DNA of 64,000 nt, taken from Nitrososphaerota archaeon. GTDB lineage: Archaea > Thermoproteota > Nitrososphaeria > Nitrososphaerales > Gagatemarchaeaceae. Every line of letters begins with the position of its first letter. The stretch's first letter is position 1. Made by a program: the position numbers and the translations under genes. The stretch spans positions 496,001-560,000 of the forward strand of contig JAPCJH010000001.1 in NCBI GenBank assembly GCA_027887045.1, written 5' to 3'. Under the pieces are notes generated by a model. The model made no database searches and was not told where the DNA came from. It saw nothing but the letters and a program-made list of their open reading frames with translations. Shown piece after piece: positions 56,931 through 64,000 of the stretch.

Positions 56931-57537
56931 GAGAAACGGAGAAGGCCTCCCCACTCCAAGCAGTCCCCCGCGTGCATTCGAACGACAGGGTATGGTCCGA
57001 TAGTCGCACCGAAACTGTTTGGTCTCCCAGCTTGCGGAAGGTTCGCTTCCCTATCTGCTCCTTTATTGAAGGATCTCTTGCGTACAGCGTCGCGAATATC
57101 GATTGAGGCCGGGTACGGGCGATCATAGAGAGGAGGGCAGAAATGAATGTGAGTTTCTTCATCGCAGACTTAGATTCGGTGGAATTCAGTGAGTGGAACA
57201 CGGTGTTCAGATTATCGATCAAGATTGCGTCTGATGTCGCTCCGTGAACTAGAGACCTGGTTAACCAGTAGTCGATTCTTTGTTCTGGGAGCGGGACCGA
57301 GAGTGTCGCTCTGCTCGCAAATTGGTCACTGGCGTCGCTGCCTATTTGGGTTGCCTCAGAGCTGTAGAGAGCGTCGCTGTCAAGCACCAGAGGGCGCAGC
57401 TTCATAACCTCCAAACACCCGAGAAGAAACCGCGCGAGTTCGATGTTGACCGCCCTGCTCCCCACCACGAGCACGGTCGACTTGGTCTTCAGGGGCCTGA
57501 GAAACGCAAAAGCCTGTCTTGCGGTGGGAAGACTCAT
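56920..57537 (-). CDS. RecA-fold-like protein without a P-loop
   Basis: A 205-residue protein from ATG 57537 (MSLPTARQAFAFLRPLKTKS). The fold order resembles a small RecA/RadB-like ATPase: a strand VLVVGSRAVNIELARFL where a P-loop would lie (no GK[ST]), a long strand-helix region (RPLVLDSDALYSSEATQIGS) and a Walker B-like AILIDNLNTVFHSLNS, then a helix rich in Ser and Arg (ISALLSMIARTRPQSIFATL). An upstream ATG at 57561 exists but is too close to the TATA-like TTATAG at about 57563-57570. It is divergent from a RuvC-like gene by about 45 bases. The nucleotide site is degenerate, so ATP hydrolysis is doubtful. Confidence 0.55.
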   Translation of the reverse strand: MSLPTARQAFAFLRPLKTKSTVLVVGSRAVNIELARFLLGCLEVMKLRPLVLDSDALYSSEATQIGSDASDQFASRATLSVPLPEQRIDYWLTRSLVHGATSDAILIDNLNTVFHSLNSTESKSAMKKLTFISALLSMIARTRPQSIFATLYARDPSIKEQIGKRTFRKLGDQTVSVRLSDHTLSFECTRGTAWSGEAFSVSLNP

Positions 57538-57582
57538 TAGTGCGCCGTGCGACGGATTCATCTATAAGATAAGGGGTGTCTG

Positions 57583-58191
57583 GTGGGCCAAGTCTGCGTC
57601 GCGACCTCTGATGGACGGGCGTATTATTTCATGGCGTCGAGGCTGCGAAGGATGGGAATCTCATTCCTAAGCATAACGCCGTCAGAGGTGGAGTTAGGGA
57701 CCCCTGATTTGATACTGACCACAAAGAAGGAAGCGGATCTTTTCAAAGGGGATATCCTCATTGTTGAAGACTTGGATGATAACCCAGTAATCATGAAGGG
57801 GCAGTTGCTCGCGCATCTCGCGGACAAAGGAAACGCGGAGCTGCTCCTGGGAATCGACCCGGGTGCTAGGATGGGATTGGCGGTTTTTTATGACGGAGCA
57901 GAACTCACCTCTCAGACTTTCAGTTCAAGAAGTCTGTTGTGTGAGACGGTCTATGAACTTGTCAGTCGAATACCCTGCTCACGTTCAGTGGTTAGGATAG
58001 GTGACGGTGAACCTCGTCTCTCGTCCTGGCTGGCTTTGAAGATTCATGAAAACCTTCCGAAGACAACGGTCGAAATTGTCGACGAATCTGGAACGTCTGT
58101 TCGCAATCCCAAATACAAGGGACTCCCTAGGGACCAGAGCGCGGCAGCTAGGATAGCGTTCAGAAGAGGAAAGATCCGTGCCGCGTCCTAG
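57583..58191 (+). CDS. RuvC/YqgF-like RNase H-fold protein
   Basis: A 202-residue protein. After an N-terminal region (ATSDGRAYYFMASRLRRMGI, then ELGTPDLILTTKKEADLF) the RNase H fold begins with LLGIDPGARMGLAVFYDGAE (about residues 87-106), whose Asp matches the first catalytic residue of RuvC-like resolvases. VRIGDGEPRL follows, and PRDQSAAARIAFRRG (about 184-198) has the final conserved Asp with a following Ala-Arg pattern. It may be a Holliday-junction resolvase or a nuclease of RNA. GTG start. Overlaps the convergent helicase gene by four bases. The family call is tentative. Confidence 0.6.
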   Translation: MGQVCVATSDGRAYYFMASRLRRMGISFLSITPSEVELGTPDLILTTKKEADLFKGDILIVEDLDDNPVIMKGQLLAHLADKGNAELLLGIDPGARMGLAVFYDGAELTSQTFSSRSLLCETVYELVSRIPCSRSVVRIGDGEPRLSSWLALKIHENLPKTTVEIVDESGTSVRNPKYKGLPRDQSAAARIAFRRGKIRAAS

Positions 58192-60059
58192 CCGAGTTCA
58201 AATCCCGTAACCATCTCTTCGATTTCCGCTCGGGAGAAATCCCCCCTGCGGATATCGTGCTTCATCCATGATGGCATCAGCTCAATGATTGTATGGGAAT
58301 CGAATCTGGAGTCGAGAAGGAAAACCATTCCTCTCTTCCCAGGATTCCTCAGGTGTCTCCCAGCAGCCTGGAACGCCTTTCTAAGGGCTGGAAGCAGAGA
58401 CAAGAGCAGGTAGGAATCTCTGACGCCGACTTGTTTGAGATAGGCATATTCGGCGTAGAGTGTCGGAGTTGGAGGCGGCAAGGACAAACCCACGACGACG
58501 GATACGTCCATGAGGTCGCCCCTGAAGTCCTCGCCTTCTGAGAATCTTCCTCCTTGGACGGCGAGCAAAACGGGGCGTCTAGCGCTTTTGAACATCTCCA
58601 TTAGTTCGTTCGCTTCTTGATTGGAAAGGCCACGATTTTCGGAGACCACGATCCTGTCTGTGAGTCGCCCGTTGATTTCGTCTGACACTGACCGTAGGAT
58701 TGCGTACGACGGAAAGAAAATGCCAGCACCTCCCTTGACAGCGTCCATGATGGAAAGAAGCTTGAAGGTGATCTTGCGATACATCTCTGGGTTGCGCGAT
58801 TTGAATTTTGACGTCACCCCGACGTCTATGACCGTTCGCACCGTGATCGGCATAGTTGCTTGGCTCCTGAACACCTCGACGGCCGGGATGTCCATCCCAA
58901 TCGATTGGAGGAATACCTTTGATGGATTAATCGTCGCCGAGAGGAGGACGGTGCTGTAAAACTCCGTGATTGACTTTGCGAATCTTTCGCCAGGGTTCGC
59001 ATTGGTCAGACTGAGCCCACCTTCTGATGTCGTGAGAACCATCTCTTGGTTTGCTAGGGTTGAGGCCAGTGAAAGCAGGAAGGCCCCAACCTTGAGCACT
59101 GAAGCGGGTAGAATCTTCTCTGCTGCGACAGCATACCAGGCGGCTCCTGCGCACGTCGTGAGTTCGAGTGCCAGGTTCGACAACCAGACATCGTCTTTCT
59201 CTTTGGTTATCGACCTTACAAATGACTCCTTGTTGATGTACCATCCCTTGGATTCCCCTAAGAAGGTCTTGAAGCGACGGTCGAGTTCGCGGAGCGAACT
59301 TGCGAGATTCTCAAGAGACAGGGCTTCGGCTTCCGCCACCGCGGTTGCCAGGGTCTCCGGGCTCACGGATGTTGTGGACATGCTCCGCATCACCTCGCGT
59401 AGGTTGTGGGCTTCGTCAAGTATGAGTAAGCTCCCGGGCATGCTGCAGTTGGTGCTGCTGAGCAGAAGAGATTTCGCAGCGTCGTCAAACAGGTAGTGGT
59501 ATGGTATGACGACCACCTCCGCGCCCGACATCGCGAGTTTCGAGAGTTCATAAGGGCAAACATGCAGTCTCTCTCCCCTTTCTAGCAGATCGTTGTGTGC
59601 GGGTACGTGAAACGAAATGGTGTCTGCGAGGTTCCTCACTTCGGGGCCAAGCAAACTCAGATTCATGAAATACGAGCAGAGATTATTTGAGACGTTGAAA
59701 TTGCAGTACCATTTGAAAGAGCTTTGTGGGACGCTCATGTTGGAACTTTTCTTGAGTAGGCAATAATCGAATTTAGAGAATAACGCCGCCGCCCTGAGAG
59801 TCTTCGTCTGCTGCAACCGAGAAATTTCTTCCGTGACGCGCTGGACTTCGCGCTTCGTTCTACACGCGTAAATGATCTTCAATTGTAGCTCATCTGCAGC
59901 GCAAAGAGTTCCGCAGAGTACGGCCGCAGTCTTGCCCAATCCGCTCATCGCTTCAGCCACCAAGAATCGTCTTGCCTTGCAAGCTTCGTAGACGTGAGAT
60001 GCCAATTCGCGTTGGCCTGGACGGAAGTCGCTGTACGAGAAATATTCTTCCAGTCTCAC
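58188..60059 (-). CDS. xpd: XPD/Rad3-family DNA helicase with Fe-S cluster
   Basis: A 623-residue SF2 helicase. Walker A is AMSGLGKTAA (about 37-46), the DEAH box is LLILDEAHNLRE (about 212-223) and motif VI lies in FQAAGRHLRNPGKRG (about 562-576). Four cysteines in the Fe-S domain are in FDYCLL, KWYCNF, NNLCSYF and LHVCPYE, spanning about residues 99-170. Archaeal XPD unwinds DNA 5' to 3' and acts in repair. GTG 60059 is set by CTAAAATAGG (60080-60089, minus strand). The start region has two palindromes (see separate entry). Confidence 0.92.
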   Translation of the reverse strand: MRLEEYFSYSDFRPGQRELASHVYEACKARRFLVAEAMSGLGKTAAVLCGTLCAADELQLKIIYACRTKREVQRVTEEISRLQQTKTLRAAALFSKFDYCLLKKSSNMSVPQSSFKWYCNFNVSNNLCSYFMNLSLLGPEVRNLADTISFHVPAHNDLLERGERLHVCPYELSKLAMSGAEVVVIPYHYLFDDAAKSLLLSSTNCSMPGSLLILDEAHNLREVMRSMSTTSVSPETLATAVAEAEALSLENLASSLRELDRRFKTFLGESKGWYINKESFVRSITKEKDDVWLSNLALELTTCAGAAWYAVAAEKILPASVLKVGAFLLSLASTLANQEMVLTTSEGGLSLTNANPGERFAKSITEFYSTVLLSATINPSKVFLQSIGMDIPAVEVFRSQATMPITVRTVIDVGVTSKFKSRNPEMYRKITFKLLSIMDAVKGGAGIFFPSYAILRSVSDEINGRLTDRIVVSENRGLSNQEANELMEMFKSARRPVLLAVQGGRFSEGEDFRGDLMDVSVVVGLSLPPPTPTLYAEYAYLKQVGVRDSYLLLSLLPALRKAFQAAGRHLRNPGKRGMVFLLDSRFDSHTIIELMPSWMKHDIRRGDFSRAEIEEMVTGFELG

Positions 60060-60060
60060 C

Positions 60061-60089
60061 CGAATATATTCGCGATGCCTATTTTAGGC
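60061..60089 (-). promoter_or_regulatory. Promoter of the XPD gene with two palindromes
   Basis: CGAATATATTCG (60061-60072) is a perfect 12-bp palindrome one base upstream of the start codon, and GCCTA-TTT-TAGGC (60077-60089) is a second, overlapping the TATA element. Together they could form tandem operator sites around the transcription start. Confidence 0.4.
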
Positions 60090-60094
60090 CCTAT

Positions 60095-61387
60095 TCAATT
60101 TGAGATTCCACTCATATATTCTTCGTTGTTTAGGAGCGCTTTCGTCGCTCTGGAGACTCTGCCACGGTACTCGCTCGTTGTGTACACGCGGACTGCGTCC
60201 ATGAAACCGATGATAGAACCCGCGAGCGGGAGCTTGTCGATTGGGGTGCTTTCGTGCCGTCTCTTCCGTCCGAAGTCTGAGAAAAGGATAACAGCCCGTA
60301 GGGACTCTCTGGAAGATGTGTAGGGTACAGAAGGTGTCGTCGGAACGTCTAGGTAGATGTACATGGGGTCGACTTTGGCTTTCTCCGCTAAGTCGAGAAC
60401 CACCCGGGTCCTCACGCTCGCTTTGTCAAAGATTTGTTCCACGATGCGGTCGCGCCGCTGGATTACACGCTCGAAAACGCACTTGACAAGCCTCCTATCT
60501 CTGAAACCTTTTGCGAGTCTCCTCGCCTCTTGGAGGTCGGATGATTTTGCGTCCAAGCTCGTCAATCGTTGAAGAACCGTCTCGTCGGTGAGTTCCAGAT
60601 ACTTCCCGAATACAGATAGGTCGGTCAACTCCAGCTCTCGGTCTGCCAGTGCCATGGCGTGCACTAGCATCAACTCAGCAGCCCTGACTGTCCTGTGAAA
60701 GTACACGGCCTTGAACATTTCGTATCTCGCTATCAGAAGAGCTTCGAAGGCGTAAACCGCAGCCTGATCAAGTGCTAGGTGTTTGTTGATGACGTCAAGG
60801 GAATCGATGATGCGGTGAATGTCGACCTTCCCATACTCGACGCCCGTGAAGTAAGAATCCCTCAGGAGATAGTCCATTATATCGGCACTGAGTCCTCCAG
60901 CTATGATCTCGTTCATGAATCGAGGTTTACTGGCTTGCTTCCCAACACAGAACTCGGACATCTTGTTCGAGGAATAACCGTTTTTCTCAAGTATGTCCTT
61001 CAACGGAGTCTCGAGTATCATCCTCTGAGAGATGTCTTCATGGGTCGTGTTCGTCTTCTCGGCCAAGACCTCTTCATAAATGTGAGAGAATGGCCCGTGT
61101 CCTACGTCGTGCAATAGGGCGGCAAGTCTAATGGCTTGAATTTCCTCTTTCTCTATGCCTATCCTGTTGGCGAGGGATTCGGCTATCAGTCCGGCGACGT
61201 ACATCGCTCCGACGACGTGGTCAAAGCGTGTGTGGACCGCTCCGGGATAAACTAGGTAAGCTCCTGCCAGCTGGTGGATGCGCCTTAGCCTCTGGACAAA
61301 CGGCGAGTCGATTAGTTCACGTTCGACCTCGGTAATCTTGATGTAGCCGTGGACAGGGTCGCGGATTTCTGCCACGGGTTTCAGCAT
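60095..61387 (-). CDS. HD-domain (SAMHD1/dGTPase-like) phosphohydrolase
   Basis: A 430-residue HD protein. PVAEIRDPVHGYIKITEVER opens the family, TRFDHVVGAMYVAG has the first His, and LLHDVGHGPFSHIYEE (about 105-120) is the HD motif. ADIMDYLLRDSYFTGVEYG (about 185-203) supplies the last Asp. This is the dNTP triphosphohydrolase/SAMHD1 pattern. Start ATG 61387 fits the CCTCTTAAG element at 61411-61418; the longer frame has no homology. In relatives the enzyme degrades dNTPs or cyclic signalling nucleotides. It lies downstream of tmk, both being nucleotide-pool genes. Confidence 0.88.
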   Translation of the reverse strand: MLKPVAEIRDPVHGYIKITEVERELIDSPFVQRLRRIHQLAGAYLVYPGAVHTRFDHVVGAMYVAGLIAESLANRIGIEKEEIQAIRLAALLHDVGHGPFSHIYEEVLAEKTNTTHEDISQRMILETPLKDILEKNGYSSNKMSEFCVGKQASKPRFMNEIIAGGLSADIMDYLLRDSYFTGVEYGKVDIHRIIDSLDVINKHLALDQAAVYAFEALLIARYEMFKAVYFHRTVRAAELMLVHAMALADRELELTDLSVFGKYLELTDETVLQRLTSLDAKSSDLQEARRLAKGFRDRRLVKCVFERVIQRRDRIVEQIFDKASVRTRVVLDLAEKAKVDPMYIYLDVPTTPSVPYTSSRESLRAVILFSDFGRKRRHESTPIDKLPLAGSIIGFMDAVRVYTTSEYRGRVSRATKALLNNEEYMSGISN

Positions 61388-61413
61388 CAACTTGCGATCT
61401 GTGACCCCGTTTC

Positions 61414-62040
61414 TTAAGAGGTTTGGCCGCTCTTGGGCAACAAGCCTTCGAGGGCGCGCATAATCGATTCGTGAATCGTGTTTATGTCCCCCGTTCCTGA
61501 AACGACAAACCATCCGAACTTCTCTGCGAGCTGGCGATAGAATTCTGCCACCCGCTCTTGCAACTTCAAATCGCTTTCGTATTTGTCCTTCCCCTCACCT
61601 CTCCTGTGCACCACTTTTGAGGGGTTCGCGTCCAACAGGATTACTTTGTCGGTTTTAGGTAGTCCATCTTCCAGATGGCGGAGCCAATCGAGGGGAAGTC
61701 CGTTTGCCATCCCGTATGCAAGATTCGATTCCGTGTACCTGTTTACGATCAGAACTTCGCCGGTTGAGAGCCATTTCGCCATGTCCTCGCGTCGTTCCCA
61801 TCGGTTTGCGGCGAATAGCATGTGCCCCACCCAGGGGGAGTAATTTCGTGTCCCCGCCAAAAAATTCTTGAGCTCCATTCCGAGGACAGTAGTGTAATCT
61901 GGAAAGCTTATGATCCTGCAGTGAATTCCTTTCGAGCGTAACCATGCTTCGAGGAGCGTGCTCTGTGTACGCTTTCCGGCAGCGTCTATTCCTTCGATTC
62001 CGATAAGAATCCCTGTTTTCGAATTCTCGACCGATGCCAT
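61414..62040 (-). CDS. tmk: Thymidylate kinase
   Basis: A 208-residue TMP kinase from ATG 62040 (MASVENSKTGILIGIEGIDA). The P-loop is GIEGIDAAGKRTQS (about 14-27), the DR/NR motif is VNRYTESNLAYG (about 103-114), and the lid region (HRRGEGKDKYESDL) is Arg-rich. It phosphorylates dTMP. GGAATTTAGG (62058-62067, minus strand) fits ATG 62040. Neighbours: DUF2070 upstream, HD hydrolase downstream. Confidence 0.9.
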   Translation of the reverse strand: MASVENSKTGILIGIEGIDAAGKRTQSTLLEAWLRSKGIHCRIISFPDYTTVLGMELKNFLAGTRNYSPWVGHMLFAANRWERREDMAKWLSTGEVLIVNRYTESNLAYGMANGLPLDWLRHLEDGLPKTDKVILLDANPSKVVHRRGEGKDKYESDLKLQERVAEFYRQLAEKFGWFVVSGTGDINTIHESIMRALEGLLPKSGQTS

Positions 62041-62103
62041 TGATGCTGCTGACCCTAAATTCCTTTCCCAGTTGAATCTTGGCATTGCTGTAACGCGTCG
62101 TTA

Positions 62104-63867
62104 CTATAGAATCGCCAGAGCGGTCAAAAGCGCGAGGGTGGGCAAAGCGAATTTTAAGTATCTTTTCGCGAACGCTGAGCTGCGTAGGGTAATCGAGGCA
62201 AATTCGCTTATTGCTTCAGCCCCCAGAACAGGCATGGTCGAAGTCAGGTCAGACACCCCATACTTGTTTTGTGAGAGACGAGTCTCCGCGATTTTTGCGA
62301 GTTTGACAGCGGTGTCTGCTATGGTTGAAATTTGGGTTCGTTCTCCCAGCGCGTAGTACCCACGATCTATGGTGAGCCCACGCGCCGCCAAGTTGTGGGT
62401 GTCTGATGTACAGAGGTCCATTAGTTTGAAACCGGCCTGGGTCAATTCATTTGAGAGTGATTCTCGCACGCCGGTAGCTGCATTGTTTGAGTCTGCCATT
62501 ACGAGGACCCACTTGGAACTTTTGACAGCGAAGAGCAAGACGCCGATTCCTGCGTCGCTTACATCTTCTTGGTGGTCGAATTCGATCTCGGAAGAATGCG
62601 CAAAGCCGGTTCTGAATTCCTCCTCTCTCTCCACTCTGATCTGAGAAAAAATATTGCGCCAGGCGACCTCGTCAGTCACCCGAATTTGTTCTCTTTGATT
62701 GTTGATTGAATTGTGGGCGTCTACCACTGAAACGTCAAACCCGGCCTCTTTAGCCAGAGAGGAAAGTTTTTCCTCCACGTTCAAATCAATGTCGTCGGTC
62801 CCGCGGGGAGATGAAGTGAGTATCAAGAGGAGGTAGTCCCCGAACCCCACCGAGCAAGCGGTGGTGTTCTTGATTTTGTGGATGACCGGCCCGCGCATCT
62901 CCGAAGGGGTATGATTTGCCTCGACCGAAGCGGCAAAAGTTGCAACCAAATCCACGTATCTTCCGGTGGCCGATTGTGTGGCGAGATTTCTTTCATGTCC
63001 ACCAGGCCTGTGAAGGGTGAGGGCTACGGCGTTATTCTGCTTGAATCTTCTGAATAGCAAACCGGGCAGGTTGTAGCTACCTACGGGATAGAATGGACCC
63101 GGGTGAATCCCTGGCAGAACAAGGTAGAATGCACCGGTTGGCCCGGCGAACTTCATGACCCGTGTCGTGATATTTGCTTCTTGTGTGTACGAATCCAAAG
63201 TGTTCTCAAGGTCTTCCGGGTGCTCGGCTACCCATGTCTTTAGGAAGGCTTGGAATATCGTGATAGACCGGTCCCCCCTTTCAGTTTTGATTCTGTTTAG
63301 GCCAATCACTAGACACAGGGATATCAGAATGGTCAGTGTGCCTAGTCCGAGGACCTTCGGTTGTGGGGTGTAGTTGAATCCAGAAAGGAAGAAGAAACCC
63401 GTCATGACTATAATCGGATGGATTGTAGCTGACGCTATGGAGACCGCCGTTTCTCTTATGAAAGCGCCGTTCATTATTATCAACTCGAAACCTGACGCCA
63501 AGAAAGCTCCATAGGAGACACCGGCAACGAAAGTTCCCGGGTTCCCGATTGCTAAAGAGTATCCCAGACCAAAGGCGGAAGACAAAATCCATATCGTGTT
63601 GGCGGCCAGGACGACCGCGAGAACCCTTCGAAGAGAGGCTATCGACGAAGAGTCAACTGATTTCGCGGCTAATCGAAGCAAGAACGCTGAGATGAAGGAT
63701 GCCGCAATCGTGTAAAGGATGAGGATTGGTTGTGCTTGTGCATCGTCTGCAGCGATCACAAGAAGTGCTCCCGAGAGAATTACGTAGAGCGAGAGTACAG
63801 GTAGCGAAGGTAATGTGAAGAGATGTCGATATCTGCGGGCTAGCTCCTCCGCGGAAGAGTCGGACAG
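62104..63867 (-). CDS. DUF2070 integral membrane protein, apparent CTG start
   Basis: A DUF2070 protein of 587 residues from CTG 63867: MSDSSAEELARRYRHLFTLP, then a second membrane segment. About five N-terminal membrane helices precede a large soluble domain with the conserved GIHPGPFYPVGSYNLPGLLF (about residues 258-277), LHRPGGHERNLATQSATGRY and VVDAHNSIN, whose His and Asp residues could bind metal. A last membrane helix lies at the C-terminus. No ATG, GTG or TTG occurs between the upstream stop and 63759, and the conserved ARRYRHLF segment lies before 63759, so CTG 63867 is preferred over GTG 63759. GGTGG lies eight bases before it. Function unknown. Confidence 0.8.
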   Translation of the reverse strand: MSDSSAEELARRYRHLFTLPSLPVLSLYVILSGALLVIAADDAQAQPILILYTIAASFISAFLLRLAAKSVDSSSIASLRRVLAVVLAANTIWILSSAFGLGYSLAIGNPGTFVAGVSYGAFLASGFELIIMNGAFIRETAVSIASATIHPIIVMTGFFFLSGFNYTPQPKVLGLGTLTILISLCLVIGLNRIKTERGDRSITIFQAFLKTWVAEHPEDLENTLDSYTQEANITTRVMKFAGPTGAFYLVLPGIHPGPFYPVGSYNLPGLLFRRFKQNNAVALTLHRPGGHERNLATQSATGRYVDLVATFAASVEANHTPSEMRGPVIHKIKNTTACSVGFGDYLLLILTSSPRGTDDIDLNVEEKLSSLAKEAGFDVSVVDAHNSINNQREQIRVTDEVAWRNIFSQIRVEREEEFRTGFAHSSEIEFDHQEDVSDAGIGVLLFAVKSSKWVLVMADSNNAATGVRESLSNELTQAGFKLMDLCTSDTHNLAARGLTIDRGYYALGERTQISTIADTAVKLAKIAETRLSQNKYGVSDLTSTMPVLGAEAISEFASITLRSSAFAKRYLKFALPTLALLTALAIL

Positions 63868-63882
63868 GAAGAAGCCACCAGG

Positions 63883-64000
63883 TCAGCGGAATAGCTGATT
63901 GATCACCAAGGACGATATTATCAGTGCGATGGAAAGCGCTAGGACGATTTCGGGTTTAATCTTGACTCCCTGGGTTTCTTCATTGAAGAATGTGAGTAGA
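63883..64000 (-). CDS. secG: Sec61-beta/SecG preprotein translocase subunit (partial)
   Basis: The C-terminal 38 residues run from the window edge to TGA 63883-63885: LLTFFNEETQGVKIKPEIVL followed by a membrane helix (ALSIALIISSLVINQLF). The FFNEET...KIKPEIVL motif before a single C-terminal transmembrane helix is the pattern of archaeal Sec61-beta/SecG. The N-terminus lies outside the window. It stands 15 bases before the DUF2070 gene, with which it is probably co-transcribed. Confidence 0.8.
   Translation of the reverse strand, partial: LLTFFNEETQGVKIKPEIVLALSIALIISSLVINQLFR

Noticed and set aside
1-64000. tRNA or rRNA genes
   Set aside because: I looked in the longer intergenic gaps for T-loop and cloverleaf patterns and found none convincing; intron-containing or split tRNAs could be missed by eye.
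1-64000. CRISPR arrays, insertion sequences and prophage
   Set aside because: No regularly spaced direct repeats, transposase, integrase or phage structural genes were recognised.

Overview
The window is a gene-dense stretch of an archaeal chromosome. The core genes are archaeal and eukaryote-like: SRP54, Pus10, ribosomal proteins L21e, L10e, L44e and S27e, RNA polymerase subunits Rpb4/F and Rpb11/L, TFS, exosome Csl4, Dph2, GINS, primase PriS, PCNA, aIF2-alpha, Nop10, AglB and Sec61-beta. Most transcription units start with a TATA-like element 24-30 bases upstream of the start codon, which points to leaderless mRNAs, and TTG and GTG starts are very common. Gene order and motifs (for example the Pus10 GSED catalytic motif) suggest the TACK group, most likely Nitrososphaerota (Thaumarchaeota) or a close relative. 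The family cannot be fixed from this sequence alone. The accessory content (indoleamine dioxygenase, nucleobase transporter, MFS exporters, CAP-domain protein, flavin dehydrogenase) fits a heterotrophic or mixotrophic rather than a minimal lifestyle.

Layout. 1-3.5 kb: an Fe-S maturation protein; a winged-helix regulator divergent from a vitamin-uptake-like membrane protein with a secreted partner and a perfect operator; an Asp-box repeat protein. 3.6-8.4 kb: indoleamine 2,3-dioxygenase, a HEAT-repeat gene broken by an apparent one-base shift, a zinc-ribbon membrane protein, a GH3-like adenylating enzyme, a small zincin and a candidate structured RNA. 8.4-17.3 kb: DinB polymerase, DUF72, a Drg GTPase, an ABC exporter, a degenerate M29 peptidase, HIT, CAP and glyoxalase-like proteins, then a cysteine-rich winged-helix protein followed by a 28-residue metallothionein-like peptide. 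17.3-30.3 kb: transporters, core MetE, a flavin dehydrogenase, hydrolase, thioredoxin, surface protein and the AlkA glycosylase.

30.4-34 kb: a four-gene cassette on the minus strand comprising a RecA-like protein without a P-loop lysine, two small paralogous helical proteins and a divergent family-B DNA polymerase with a lost exonuclease. It matches the archaeal PolB2/Dpo2 damage-tolerance operon and has a palindrome over its TATA box. 34-64 kb: the housekeeping block of translation, RNA modification, transcription, replication (GINS, PriS, PCNA, Topo IA, XPD), glycine cleavage, coenzyme F420, N-glycosylation and secretion genes. Inside it sit a RuvC-like protein divergent from a second degenerate RecA-like protein, and two genes (TFS and DUF2070) that appear to start with CTG.

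No rRNA, tRNA, CRISPR array, insertion sequence or prophage was recognised. The most promising points for follow-up are the metallothionein/winged-helix pair, the PolB2 cassette and its operator, the archaeal indoleamine dioxygenase, the vitamin-uptake cassette and the CTG starts.
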